Shown: in pieces, positions 33,771-41,107 of the stretch
Numbering within the stretch: the first letter of the stretch is position 1
Layout of the letters: each line of letters starts with the position of its first letter
Source of the DNA: Levilinea sp.
GTDB taxonomy: Bacteria; Chloroflexota; Anaerolineae; Anaerolineales; Anaerolineaceae
Assembly (NCBI GenBank): GCA_029975215.1
Contig: JARKPO010000005.1
Location: 356,021 to 420,020 of the forward strand
DNA: 64,000 bases
Direction of reading: 5' to 3'
Notes under the pieces: model-generated
Seen by the model: only the letters and a program-made list of their open reading frames with translations
The model's database searches: none
Told to the model about the DNA's origin: nothing
Program-made: the position numbers and the translations under genes

Positions 33771-33813
33771 AATCCCCGGTGACCGCTGCTGCGGGCCGGG
33801 GGTTTGTTTTAAC
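33771..33813 (+). terminator. Terminator of the coiled-coil gene run
   Basis: CCCCGG and CCGGGG arms with an inner CCGC/GCGG pair form an interrupted stem, followed by TTTGTTTT. It separates the run from the convergent lipoprotein gene. Confidence 0.65.
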
Positions 33814-33825
33814 AAAGAGGGGGAC

Positions 33826-34842
33826 TCAGGGCAGATGCCAGACGGTCATTTCATCAATGCGCACGGTGAATTCGGTGTCGGCGGCAGGGTTGACGAAGAC
33901 GCCGAAGGCGCCTTTGGTGTAGGAGGTGTCGCTGACGCTGCCGACCTTGATGCCGTTGACGTACAGGTCAAACTGGTTACCGGTGGCCATGACGCCCAGG
34001 CGGTTCATCTGGTCGGCGCCGGCGTTGATGGCCTTATCCGCCTTCCAATAAATCAGCATGGTGGCTTTGCCCTTGGGTTTGGCCTCGCCGTCCCATTTCC
34101 ACACGGCGAATTTGCCCTCGCAGGAAACGGCGAAGAGGTAGCCGCGCTGGGGGTCGCGCAGGTTGGGCACGCGGAAGATGATGCCGTAGTTGTCGGCCTT
34201 GTCGCATTTCTGCGGGGCAGCTACCATCTCAATGTACATATCCGGCACGGAGTCGATCAGCGGCAGCCGCCAGCCGGAATCTTCGGTGAGGCCCTTGAGG
34301 AACATGGAACCATTCTTGAAGGCCACTTCGGTGTAATCACTGGCACCCGTGGGCCACACCCAGGCGTCGGCGTCGTCCAGGGGGTCCTGCGAGGTGGGTT
34401 TGCCCAGGCGCGCGCGGGGGTCATCCGGAGGGATGACGGTGGCCGTGGGCGTGCCGCCGGGGGTGAGGGTGATGGGGGCGGTGGGGCTGCCGGGCGTGCC
34501 GGGGAGCGAGGTGGGCGCCGCGGTGGCATCCGGGCTGCCGCCGCCGGATTGGTTCTCTTCGGCAGTGGGCGAGGCTTCGGGCTCTTCGGTGGCGGTGGGT
34601 TCAACCGTCTCGGTGGGCTGTTCTGTAGCGGTGGGTTCCAAAGTGATTTCGATCACTTTGGGTTCGGTCGGTTGGCTGGTGGCGGTGGGGGGCTCCGTGG
34701 GGCCAGGGGTGTTGCTGGGCATGCCGGTCAGGATGGCAGCCACCTGGGTGGCCATGTCGCTGTCCGACATACCGCCAGCCCCGCCGCTGCAGCTGGCGAG
34801 CAGCACGGCTGCAATCAGAAGCAAGGGCAGCATCTTCTTCAT
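33826..34842 (-). CDS. Lipoprotein with Thr/Pro linker and concanavalin-like (DUF1080/LamG-type) domain
   Basis: 338 aa. Signal with lipobox LLASC (Cys near 18). Residues 40-150 are a low-complexity TPEP-type spacer of the kind Anaerolineae use on surface lipoproteins. Residues 160-338 form a beta-rich domain: DYTEVAFKNGSMFLKG, NYGIIFRVPN, GYLFAVSCEGKFAVWKW, NRLGVMATGNQFDLYVNGIKV, GAFGVFVNP. This pattern fits the laminin-G/concanavalin jelly-roll seen in sugar-binding proteins and DUF1080. Two Cys in the domain could form a disulfide. Surface glycan binding is likely, but the ligand is unknown. AAGGAG lies before the ATG. Confidence 0.75.
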   Translation of the reverse strand: MKKMLPLLLIAAVLLASCSGGAGGMSDSDMATQVAAILTGMPSNTPGPTEPPTATSQPTEPKVIEITLEPTATEQPTETVEPTATEEPEASPTAEENQSGGGSPDATAAPTSLPGTPGSPTAPITLTPGGTPTATVIPPDDPRARLGKPTSQDPLDDADAWVWPTGASDYTEVAFKNGSMFLKGLTEDSGWRLPLIDSVPDMYIEMVAAPQKCDKADNYGIIFRVPNLRDPQRGYLFAVSCEGKFAVWKWDGEAKPKGKATMLIYWKADKAINAGADQMNRLGVMATGNQFDLYVNGIKVGSVSDTSYTKGAFGVFVNPAADTEFTVRIDEMTVWHLP

Positions 34843-34937
34843 AAGCGTATCTCCTTAAGTATGAGTTTCCGTGCGCGCCGCAACCAACCGGCGTAGGCTG
34901 GATGCGTGCAAAAGGCGTGCCAGGGGCGCGGATGAGC

Positions 34938-35423
34938 CTACAGTTTGTAGCCGATCATGCGCAAAAAGCCCTTGCGCCATTCGATTCCATCTTGCTGCTC
35001 GACGCCCTGGGGTTTACTGCCGTCAATCACCCCCAAAATGCCGCGCCCGCCGTCCTGCTCGGCCACAATCACCTGAGTGGGGTTGGCGGTGGCGCAGAAA
35101 ATGCGGCAGACTTCGGGGACATTCTGCACGGCTTTGAGCACGTTGATGGGGTAGAAGCCGGCTCCCAAAAAAAGGATGAAGCTGTGGCCGGCTCCCACCG
35201 CTAGGGCGTTCTTCTGCGCCAGGGCGATGAGATCGGGGTCATTGCCGCTCCAGCGCACCAGACAAGCGCCGGACGCTTCGCAGAAAGCCAGCCCAAAGCG
35301 GATGCCGGGGACGCTGTTGATCAGGGCTTCGTGGATGTCTTCAACGGTCTTGATGAAGTGCGATTGCCCCAGGATGAAATTGATCTCCTCAGGCTTTTCG
35401 ATGGGAACGAGGGATAGTTCCAT
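34938..35423 (-). CDS. Adenosine-specific kinase (DUF355 family)
   Basis: 161 aa, the full usual length. The family signature is clear: PGIRFGLAFCEASGACLVRW, GAGHSFILFLGAGFYPINVL and EVCRIFCATANPTQVIVAEQ. Archaeal and thermophile homologues phosphorylate adenosine or bind it; the physiological role is still debated. It sits alone, divergent from lipB, with its own promoter. Confidence 0.9.
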   Translation of the reverse strand: MELSLVPIEKPEEINFILGQSHFIKTVEDIHEALINSVPGIRFGLAFCEASGACLVRWSGNDPDLIALAQKNALAVGAGHSFILFLGAGFYPINVLKAVQNVPEVCRIFCATANPTQVIVAEQDGGRGILGVIDGSKPQGVEQQDGIEWRKGFLRMIGYKL

Positions 35424-35458
35424 ACAGCTCTCCTGTGAAGCAAATTTCTACTGCATAT

Positions 35459-35487
35459 ATTCTACATGGGTGTGCCCCAGGAAACAA
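35459..35487 (-). promoter_or_regulatory. Promoter of the adenosine-specific kinase gene
   Basis: On the minus strand TTGTTT (35482-35487), a 17-base spacer and TAGAAT (35459-35464) lie 35 bases before the ATG. Confidence 0.55.
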
Positions 35488-35549
35488 GACAGAAACGGCC
35501 TGCTTTGCGTATATCCGTTCTAAGAATCGCTTTCTGGGTGCAGTTCGGG

Positions 35550-35555
35550 TACAAT
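35550..35555 (+). promoter_or_regulatory. -10 box of lipB, six bases from the start codon
   Basis: TACAAT ends six bases before the lipB ATG, so the transcript would begin at or within a base or two of the start codon. No ribosome site is present. The -35 is poor. Confidence 0.45.
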
Positions 35556-35561
35556 CGGCGC

Positions 35562-36275
35562 ATGAACACTTTGCTGGAATGCCGTTGGTTGGGATGCGTG
35601 GAGTACGCCGCAGGCTGGGAGTTGCAAAACCAGCTGGCGGTGGAGATTGCCGCGGGGCAGCGCGGGCCGGTTCTGCTGCTGCTGGAACACCCCCATACCT
35701 ACACCCTGGGACGGCAGGGGCATGCCGAACACCTGCTGTGGGACGCCGATCAGCTGCGCCAGCAGGGGGCTGCCGTGCATTGGGTGGACCGCGGCGGCGA
35801 TATCACCTATCACGGCCCCGGTCAGTTGGTGGCCTACCCGCTGCTGCGCCTGGCTCCGCCGGGCTGGGTGGGCGAGCGCCTGCCGCAGGCCGATTTCACC
35901 GGCTATCTGCGCCGCCTGGAGGCGGTCATTATTCACTTGCTGGCGGAGTACGGCGTGGAGGGGCAGGCGCGCCCCGGGCTGACTGGTGTGTGGGTGCGGT
36001 TGGGGGACGGGGAATGGGGGAAGATCGCTTCCATTGGGGTCAAGGTGGACGCGCGCGGCGTCACCCGCCACGGCCTGGCCCTTAATCTGGCCCCCGAGAT
36101 GCGCTACTGGCAGGGGATTGTGCCCTGCGGTTTGGCGGGCGTGCGCATGACAGCCCTGGCGGAGCTGATGGCCGCCCCGCCGGACACCCAGGCGGCGGCG
36201 CGTGCTTTGGCGCGCGTTTTTGCCCGCGTGTTTGACTTGCCGTCGGTATGGGCGGAGGACGGGAGCGAAAAATAA
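35562..36275 (+). CDS. lipB: Lipoyl(octanoyl) transferase
   Basis: 237 aa. Transfers octanoyl from acyl-carrier protein to lipoyl-dependent enzymes. Diagnostic motifs: LLLEHPHTYTLGRQG, WVDRGGDITYHGPGQLVAYP, KIASIGVKVDARGVTRHGLALN (catalytic Lys) and GIVPCGLAGVRMTAL (catalytic Cys). The ATG at 35562 starts the conserved region; the frame open back to 35466 is not supported. No Shine-Dalgarno is present and the -10 box is six bases upstream, so the mRNA is probably leaderless. No lipA follows; lipoyl synthase must be elsewhere. Confidence 0.94.
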   Translation: MNTLLECRWLGCVEYAAGWELQNQLAVEIAAGQRGPVLLLLEHPHTYTLGRQGHAEHLLWDADQLRQQGAAVHWVDRGGDITYHGPGQLVAYPLLRLAPPGWVGERLPQADFTGYLRRLEAVIIHLLAEYGVEGQARPGLTGVWVRLGDGEWGKIASIGVKVDARGVTRHGLALNLAPEMRYWQGIVPCGLAGVRMTALAELMAAPPDTQAAARALARVFARVFDLPSVWAEDGSEK

Positions 36276-36306
36276 AGACGACCCCGCATCGCTGGGTCGT
36301 CTTTTT
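36274..36306 (+). terminator. Terminator of lipB (and of the convergent SET gene)
   Basis: An 11-bp stem (36274-36284 with 36294-36304) with a nine-base loop is followed by a T run. It overlaps the lipB stop codon. Confidence 0.8.
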
Positions 36307-36327
36307 GTGGATTCTGCGGTTCGGGCG

Positions 36328-36897
36328 TCAGTCGCCCAGGGAAAGTTCCATCTCGACGGCTTTGTGCTTGTGGCCGTTGTTCTTGGCGCGCATGGCGTCT
36401 ACACGGCGCTGCAGATAGGGCACAAAGTAGCCGTCATAGCGTTCCTGCAGTTCGGGAATTTTCCAATCGTTGCCGGTGATGATGTGGCGGCAATTTTCGC
36501 TGCCGCACCCGCACACAAATTCGTCGTAATCCGTGCTGTCGCACATGGCGTAGTCGAAGCAAACTTCTTCATCTTCACGGATGTCCCGCATGGCGACCAT
36601 GCAAATCTGGCCGCTCAGCCCGGCGTTGGGATCACAGGAATGGTTCACGTAATCCGCCGGATCCCCTTCCACCAATGGAAGCAGGTAAATGTGATCTTCT
36701 ACTTGCAGACCATGCTGCGCTCGTTCGGCGGGGATGTGTTCGAGCATCTCTTCGGTCACAACCTCACCGCCCCACACACACAGGATCTCACCTGCGCTAA
36801 TCGCCTCTCGGGCGAACAATCCATAGCTGCCCTTCTTTGGGCAAGAACGTAACTCCATCTTGGGAGACGTGTAGGAAGAGGTGGGAAATTTTTGCAT
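36328..36897 (-). CDS. SET-domain protein-lysine methyltransferase with post-SET cysteines
   Basis: 189 aa. The SET core is complete: GSYGLFAREAISAGEIL, NHSCDPNAGL (85-94, cofactor and pseudoknot), EVCFDYAM (catalytic Tyr in FDY, 114-116), then a post-SET zinc motif CGCGSENCR (Cys 129, 131, 136) with a fourth ligand in the NHSC Cys. Such proteins methylate lysine side chains using SAM. In bacteria they are sporadic and rarely assigned a substrate. The ATG follows AAAGGAG, which overlaps the stop codon of a 19-codon ORF, so the two may be translationally coupled. A consensus promoter lies 200 bases upstream. Confidence 0.9.
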   Translation of the reverse strand: MQKFPTSSYTSPKMELRSCPKKGSYGLFAREAISAGEILCVWGGEVVTEEMLEHIPAERAQHGLQVEDHIYLLPLVEGDPADYVNHSCDPNAGLSGQICMVAMRDIREDEEVCFDYAMCDSTDYDEFVCGCGSENCRHIITGNDWKIPELQERYDGYFVPYLQRRVDAMRAKNNGHKHKAVEMELSLGD

Positions 36898-36907
36898 TCG
36901 AGCTCCT

Positions 36908-36967
36908 TTACCTGAAATCTAATAGTTTGCCGGTGGGGACGTTGCCTTTCGACAGTTTGGGGGACAT
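36908..36967 (-). CDS. 19-residue Lys-rich micro-ORF just upstream of the SET gene
   Basis: ATG at 36965-36967 with AAAGGA seven bases upstream encodes MSPKLSKGNVPTGKLLDFR and stops at TAA (36908-36910). The stop is part of the TAAAGGAG ribosome site of the SET gene, whose ATG is 10 bases further on. The peptide holds three lysines and no hydrophobic helix. It could be a leader peptide controlling the SET gene, or a short substrate. It could also be a chance ORF; the paired ribosome sites are the only evidence. Confidence 0.4.
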   Translation of the reverse strand: MSPKLSKGNVPTGKLLDFR

Positions 36968-37102
36968 AAATCTTCCTTTGGTAAACACGGGTCAGGTGAG
37001 GTTTTGCACAGAGAGATGTGTAGGCAAAAAAAATAGTGACCCTCCCCACCCGCGAACGGGGGCAAAGAAGATCGCTATAGGGCAAAACCCAGACGATACG
37101 CT

Positions 37103-37131
37103 ATTATATGCAGAATTTCTCAAAATGACAA
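37103..37131 (-). promoter_or_regulatory. Consensus promoter of the micro-ORF/SET operon
   Basis: On the minus strand TTGTCA (37126-37131), a 17-base spacer and TATAAT (37103-37108) are near perfect. The predicted 5' leader is about 130 bases before the micro-ORF and 200 before the SET gene. I see no known riboswitch in the leader; a G-rich stretch near 37050 may form a hairpin. Confidence 0.75.
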
Positions 37132-37170
37132 TCTCTTTTGGAGATCAGTTTTTAACAAATTTGTCAAGTT

Positions 37171-37932
37171 TCAGTGCACTTCCAGGCCGGTCAGACGGCT
37201 GAGGCCCCAACGCAGCAGGGCCGCGGGTAAGATGAGGGCGGCGTGGATGGCCAGGCTGATGCCGAAAACCCCCGCCAGGGCGTGCAACCCCTGGTTCAGG
37301 CGGGGGGCCAGATGCGCCAACATCCACTCTCCCGCCCCGGCCAACACGGCCAACCCCACCAAGGCCCCCAGCCCCAAAAAAAGCGGCAGCCAGGCGCGCC
37401 GGTCCGAAGCCGAGGGCAGCATGGTGCTGCTGACGGTGAGGGCCAGGTAAAACCACAGCCAAAAATCGGGGCGGTGGGGAATTTCCTTCAGCCCCAGCCA
37501 CAGACCGTTCCAATCCCCGGCGAAGGCCAGGGGCGGCAGCGCGCCCAGGCCCAGCGGCCCCAACCCCAACCAGGCGGTGACCAGGGCGCCGGTGATCAGG
37601 GGAGCGGTGCCGATGGCAGCTTCGCGCAGCACGTCGGCCTGGGCAGTTTCTACATACCCCAGGCGCAGCCGCCCGTCGGGCAGGGCCTGGGGCAGGAGGG
37701 AAAAGCTGCCGGTGCGCACCCCCAAAAGCCGCGCGGTCAGGTAATGGCTGCCTTCATGCAGCAGCACACCGGGGAAGAACAGCAAAGAAAAAAGACCCAG
37801 CGCCACCTGCGGGCGCCGGGTCAGCAGCAGAAAAAACGCTTGAATTTCGCGGTGCAGTCTGCGTTGGACCCACAGGAAGGGCAGGAAACAGGCTAAAAGC
37901 CAGATCACGCCGTCCCAGGTGGCCAGGCTCAC
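37171..37932 (-). CDS. M50-like membrane zinc metallopeptidase
   Basis: 253 aa, about six predicted helices. LLHEGSHYLTARLLGV gives a HExxH zinc motif inside a membrane segment, as in site-2-type proteases. A second conserved site is less clear than in the protein at 23639. No CBS or PDZ domain. GTG start overlaps the tpiA stop by 4 bases (GTGA). It is the last gene of the phosphatase-kinase-tpiA run. Proteolytic function is likely but not certain because the third zinc ligand cannot be placed with confidence. Confidence 0.65.
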   Translation of the reverse strand: MSLATWDGVIWLLACFLPFLWVQRRLHREIQAFFLLLTRRPQVALGLFSLLFFPGVLLHEGSHYLTARLLGVRTGSFSLLPQALPDGRLRLGYVETAQADVLREAAIGTAPLITGALVTAWLGLGPLGLGALPPLAFAGDWNGLWLGLKEIPHRPDFWLWFYLALTVSSTMLPSASDRRAWLPLFLGLGALVGLAVLAGAGEWMLAHLAPRLNQGLHALAGVFGISLAIHAALILPAALLRWGLSRLTGLEVH

Positions 37933-38687
37933 TGCGCGGCTGCCTGCACGATCTTGACGAAGTCGGCGGGTTTCAGGCTGGCGCCACCCACCAGGGCGCC
38001 GTCAATGCCGGGCATCTGGAAGAATTCAGCGGCGTTTGCGCCGGTGACCGAGCCGCCGTAGAGCACGCGCATGGCGTCGGCCGCGGCATTACCGAAGACT
38101 TCCTGCAGGGTGGGGCGGATGATGCCGTCCACCACGGCGTTGGCGTCGCTGCCGCTGGCGGCGCGGCCCGTTCCGATGGCCCACACGGGTTCATAGGCGA
38201 TCACCAGGCGGCCCACTTCTTCCACGCTCAGACCTTCCAGCCCACCGCGCACCTGCCCAGAGACGACTTTGTAGGTCTGGCCGCTCTCATTTTCCTGAAG
38301 GGTCTCGCCCACGCACACGATGGGGGTCAGACCCGCGGCCAGGGCCGCCTTAAGGCGGCGGTTGACGGTTTGATCGGTCTCGCCAAAGTAGGCACGCCGT
38401 TCTGAATGGCCGAGGATGACGTATTGGCAGAATTCCTTCACCATCGCGGGGGCCACCTCACCGGTGAAGGCACCGGAGGCTTCCCAATGCATATTCTGCG
38501 CGCCCAGGCCCACCGGCCCGCCCGCCAGAAGTTCGGCCACGGTGCTGAGGGCGGTGAAGGGCGGGCAAATGACCCGTTCCACCGTTTCTACCGCGCGCAG
38601 ACCCGGCAGCATTTCGCTGACCAGGGCGCGGGCTTCGGCCGCAGTCTTATTCATTTTCCAGTTGCCAGCTACAAAAGGTTTTCTCAT
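37929..38687 (-). CDS. tpiA: Triose-phosphate isomerase
   Basis: 252 aa. Interconverts dihydroxyacetone phosphate and glyceraldehyde 3-phosphate. Motifs: VAGNWKMN (catalytic Asn/Lys), VILGHSERR (catalytic His), AYEPVWAIGTG (catalytic Glu), LYGGSVTGANA and GALVGGASLK. The start is the second of two in-frame ATGs, judged by the GGGAGA upstream. Unlinked to other glycolytic genes; it lies between a Ser/Thr kinase and a membrane protease, so co-expression with signalling genes is notable. Confidence 0.96.
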   Translation of the reverse strand: MRKPFVAGNWKMNKTAAEARALVSEMLPGLRAVETVERVICPPFTALSTVAELLAGGPVGLGAQNMHWEASGAFTGEVAPAMVKEFCQYVILGHSERRAYFGETDQTVNRRLKAALAAGLTPIVCVGETLQENESGQTYKVVSGQVRGGLEGLSVEEVGRLVIAYEPVWAIGTGRAASGSDANAVVDGIIRPTLQEVFGNAAADAMRVLYGGSVTGANAAEFFQMPGIDGALVGGASLKPADFVKIVQAAAQ

Positions 38688-38720
38688 CACACATTCTCCC
38701 TTTCTGTGGAGTTTAGATTT

Positions 38721-38737
38721 TTAAACCAAAGGTTTAA
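38721..38737. repeat. Palindrome overlapping the kinase stop codon
   Basis: TTAAACC and GGTTTAA flank AAA. It covers the end of the kinase gene and the short gap before tpiA. A weak hairpin could form, or it may be a protein site; a T-tract is lacking. Confidence 0.3.
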
Positions 38738-40563
38738 TTCAGGCTCTGCTTGGTTTCTTCGACCAGTTTCAACAGCCAGCGCGGCAATTTATCTGGTTCC
38801 TGCAGCATATCATTCAGGATGAATCGGGCGGCGTTCACATCGCCCAATTTGATATTCAGCTCAGCTTCTATCAGCCGTGTTTCAGGGAAATCGCGCAGGA
38901 TTTTGGGCGTGTCCAGGGCCTCTTCCAGGTCTTGATGGGCGGTTTCCAGTCGGCCGTGGTGCAGTTCAAAACGGATGCGCGCGGCGGTCAGCAAGGGGTC
39001 GTCTGCGTTGAGGGCAAACACGTCATTGGCGGCGGGGTCTTTGGCCGCTTCAAAGACGATCTCGTGCGCGGCGGGCAGCTTGAGCAAGGCCAGATCTCCC
39101 GGCAGGCGGCGCTCCTTTTCCAGCAAGAAGAAGGATCCCAGTACCCAGGCGTTTTGTTCGCGAATCACCTGAAAGCCCTGCTCATAAAAGGTAATGTCTC
39201 CGGCAGCCTTCGCGCGCATTTCGCTGAGGCGTTCGCGGGCCAGTTGGGGGTTGCCCTGATCCCAGGCGGTGATGGCCTGCCGCAGCGCGTTCAGAGCCGC
39301 TTCGCGGTCGCTGGTCGAGATCGTGGGGGCAGGGGTTTGGCTGGGGCGGTTATCAAACAGGGCGTACAGGGTGGCCATTGCCTCGGGTTCAAACTGATCC
39401 GGCACGAGAGTCAGCAGACTCTGGGGGTTGAAATCAGGGTGGTTAACGCTGGTGGCTATGGCCTGGCCGGTTTGCACCTGGGAGACAAATCCTTCAGTTT
39501 CCGTCATCATGGAACGCAGCGCCATGAACACGCACAGCACGGTGATTACCAGCAGGCTGATGCCGCAGCCCAGCACCCATTTGGGGGGACGGCGCTTTCG
39601 GGGAGTGTCTGTTTCCAGGGAAACGGACACTTTGGCGGCAGATTCCAGCGCAGGCATGGGCGCGGGGGTGGGGTAGTGATGCGGAGCAGCCTGGGTGGCG
39701 TCCAAGCCGACCTCACCCGCCAAAACATCTTCGCCGCCGGGAGCTACTGCGGCGCGGTAGGCTTCGACCAGGCGGCTCATGGAGGCAAAACGGTCCAGGG
39801 GGTCTTTGGCCAGGGCCTTGAGCAGGACGCGCTCCACCGACGCAGGAATATCCGGGTTAACCTCGCGCGGGAGGGGCAGGGGGGTATAGATGTGATCGTG
39901 GATGATGGCGAAGGGGGTGTCGGCGTTGTAGGGGACGCGTCCCACCAGCATTTCGTACATCATCACGCCGAAAGAATAGATATCGGAGCGCGCGTCCAGA
40001 TCGGGCTTGGAGAGGGCCTGTTCGGGGGACATGTATTGGGGCGTGCCCACCATACGGTCGGCGGTCAGGCTGCTTTCGCCGGTTTCTGCCATACGCGCCA
40101 GGCCAAAATCGGTCAGGTACAGCTGATTGTCTTGAGCCACGAGCACATTGGAGGGCTTAATATCGCGGTGGAGCACGTTTTGCTGGTGGGCATAATCCAG
40201 CGCGGCCCCCATTGTCTCGATGATGCGCAGAATTTCGCTTTGCGGCAGACGCCCCCGCTCCAGGCGGGCTTTGAGGGTTTCGCCCTCGATAAATTTCATC
40301 ACCAGATACGGCCGGCCTTCATGTTCGGCAAAATCGTAGATGGGCACAATGTGGGGATGGTCGAGCCGGGCCACCACACGGGCTTCGCGTTGAAAGCGCG
40401 CCAGAAAGCTGGGGTCTTCCATGAAGGCCAGATGCAGAACTTTGATGGCGACGTAACGGTCCAGGGCTGCATGGTAGGCCTTAAATACCGTGGCCATGCC
40501 TCCCTGACCTAATTGCTCCGTCAGACGATAAGGCCCTACGGTTTCACCGATCACAAAGGGCAT
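38734..40563 (-). CDS. Transmembrane Ser/Thr protein kinase (Hanks-type, PknB-like)
   Basis: 609 aa. Kinase domain 1-275: LGQGGMATVF, Lys41 in VAIKVL, HRDIKPSN (132-139), DFGLARM (152-158), GTPQYMSPEQ. A Pro-rich juxtamembrane region is followed by one helix (329-350). The outer part (355-609) is mostly helical with TPR-like repeats and no PASTA domains, so the sensed signal differs from PknB of Firmicutes. ATG at 40563 follows AGGAGG; TTG at 40569 is an alternative. A protein phosphatase gene lies 90 bases upstream on the same strand, suggesting an opposing pair. Confidence 0.94.
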   Translation of the reverse strand: MPFVIGETVGPYRLTEQLGQGGMATVFKAYHAALDRYVAIKVLHLAFMEDPSFLARFQREARVVARLDHPHIVPIYDFAEHEGRPYLVMKFIEGETLKARLERGRLPQSEILRIIETMGAALDYAHQQNVLHRDIKPSNVLVAQDNQLYLTDFGLARMAETGESSLTADRMVGTPQYMSPEQALSKPDLDARSDIYSFGVMMYEMLVGRVPYNADTPFAIIHDHIYTPLPLPREVNPDIPASVERVLLKALAKDPLDRFASMSRLVEAYRAAVAPGGEDVLAGEVGLDATQAAPHHYPTPAPMPALESAAKVSVSLETDTPRKRRPPKWVLGCGISLLVITVLCVFMALRSMMTETEGFVSQVQTGQAIATSVNHPDFNPQSLLTLVPDQFEPEAMATLYALFDNRPSQTPAPTISTSDREAALNALRQAITAWDQGNPQLARERLSEMRAKAAGDITFYEQGFQVIREQNAWVLGSFFLLEKERRLPGDLALLKLPAAHEIVFEAAKDPAANDVFALNADDPLLTAARIRFELHHGRLETAHQDLEEALDTPKILRDFPETRLIEAELNIKLGDVNAARFILNDMLQEPDKLPRWLLKLVEETKQSLN

Positions 40564-40653
40564 GCACAACCTCCTGCAGCGGTTGGGGGAAAATGGACAG
40601 GGTGAGCCTGACAGTAGATTTTACCAGAAAGCGGGCCAAGTGGGCGGGAGACA

Positions 40654-41106
40654 TCATACCGACAGCATTTCTTCTAAAAAGGCTTGCCAGGTGGGGTTGG
40701 GGTGCCAGATTTGGTGCACATCTTCCAGGGCCTGGGACAGGGGCAGACCCTGGCGCAGCACGCGGAAGAGGCAGACGAAAACGGAAACCCGCATGTTCAT
40801 AACGCAGTGGACAAAGATCCTCTCCTCAGGGTGCGCCTCGAGGGCAGCGAAAAAGGCATACAGATTTTCGGCGCTGGGTTGTTCCCAAATCACCGGCACG
40901 GCGTGGTAAGTCATGCCGTGCTGGCGCGCGAGGTCGGCTTCCTCTGGGATGGCGTTGGGCGATTCGGGTACGGCCAGGTTGATGACCACCTGATAGCCCG
41001 CAGCGGGCAGGGCGGCCAGTTGTTCGCGGGTGGGCATGCCGCCCGTGCCCAGCCGCTCGGAGATTTCCAGGTAATTGAGAATGTGCATCCACAGCGGCGC
41101 GCTCAT
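40654..41106 (-). CDS. Dual-specificity-type protein tyrosine phosphatase
   Basis: 150 aa. The P-loop FVHCVMNMRVSVF supplies the catalytic Cys and Arg in the HCx5R pattern, and the preceding strand pattern YQVVINLAVPESPN matches small bacterial DSP-type enzymes. The general acid Asp is not obvious. ATG at 41106 overlaps the MFS stop (ATGA-like, 3 bases apart). Downstream is the Ser/Thr kinase. It could remove phosphate from Ser/Thr/Tyr, or act on a small phosphorylated substrate; the context favours signalling. Confidence 0.8.
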   Translation of the reverse strand: MSAPLWMHILNYLEISERLGTGGMPTREQLAALPAAGYQVVINLAVPESPNAIPEEADLARQHGMTYHAVPVIWEQPSAENLYAFFAALEAHPEERIFVHCVMNMRVSVFVCLFRVLRQGLPLSQALEDVHQIWHPNPTWQAFLEEMLSV

Positions 41107-41107
41107 C

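Noticed and set aside
36968..37100. Known riboswitch in the SET leader
   Set aside because: The 130-base leader has a G-rich stretch but no conserved core I recognise, so only the promoter is reported.
38932..40512. 526-codon plus-strand frame
   Set aside because: Antisense to the Ser/Thr kinase gene; no recognisable domain and skewed composition.
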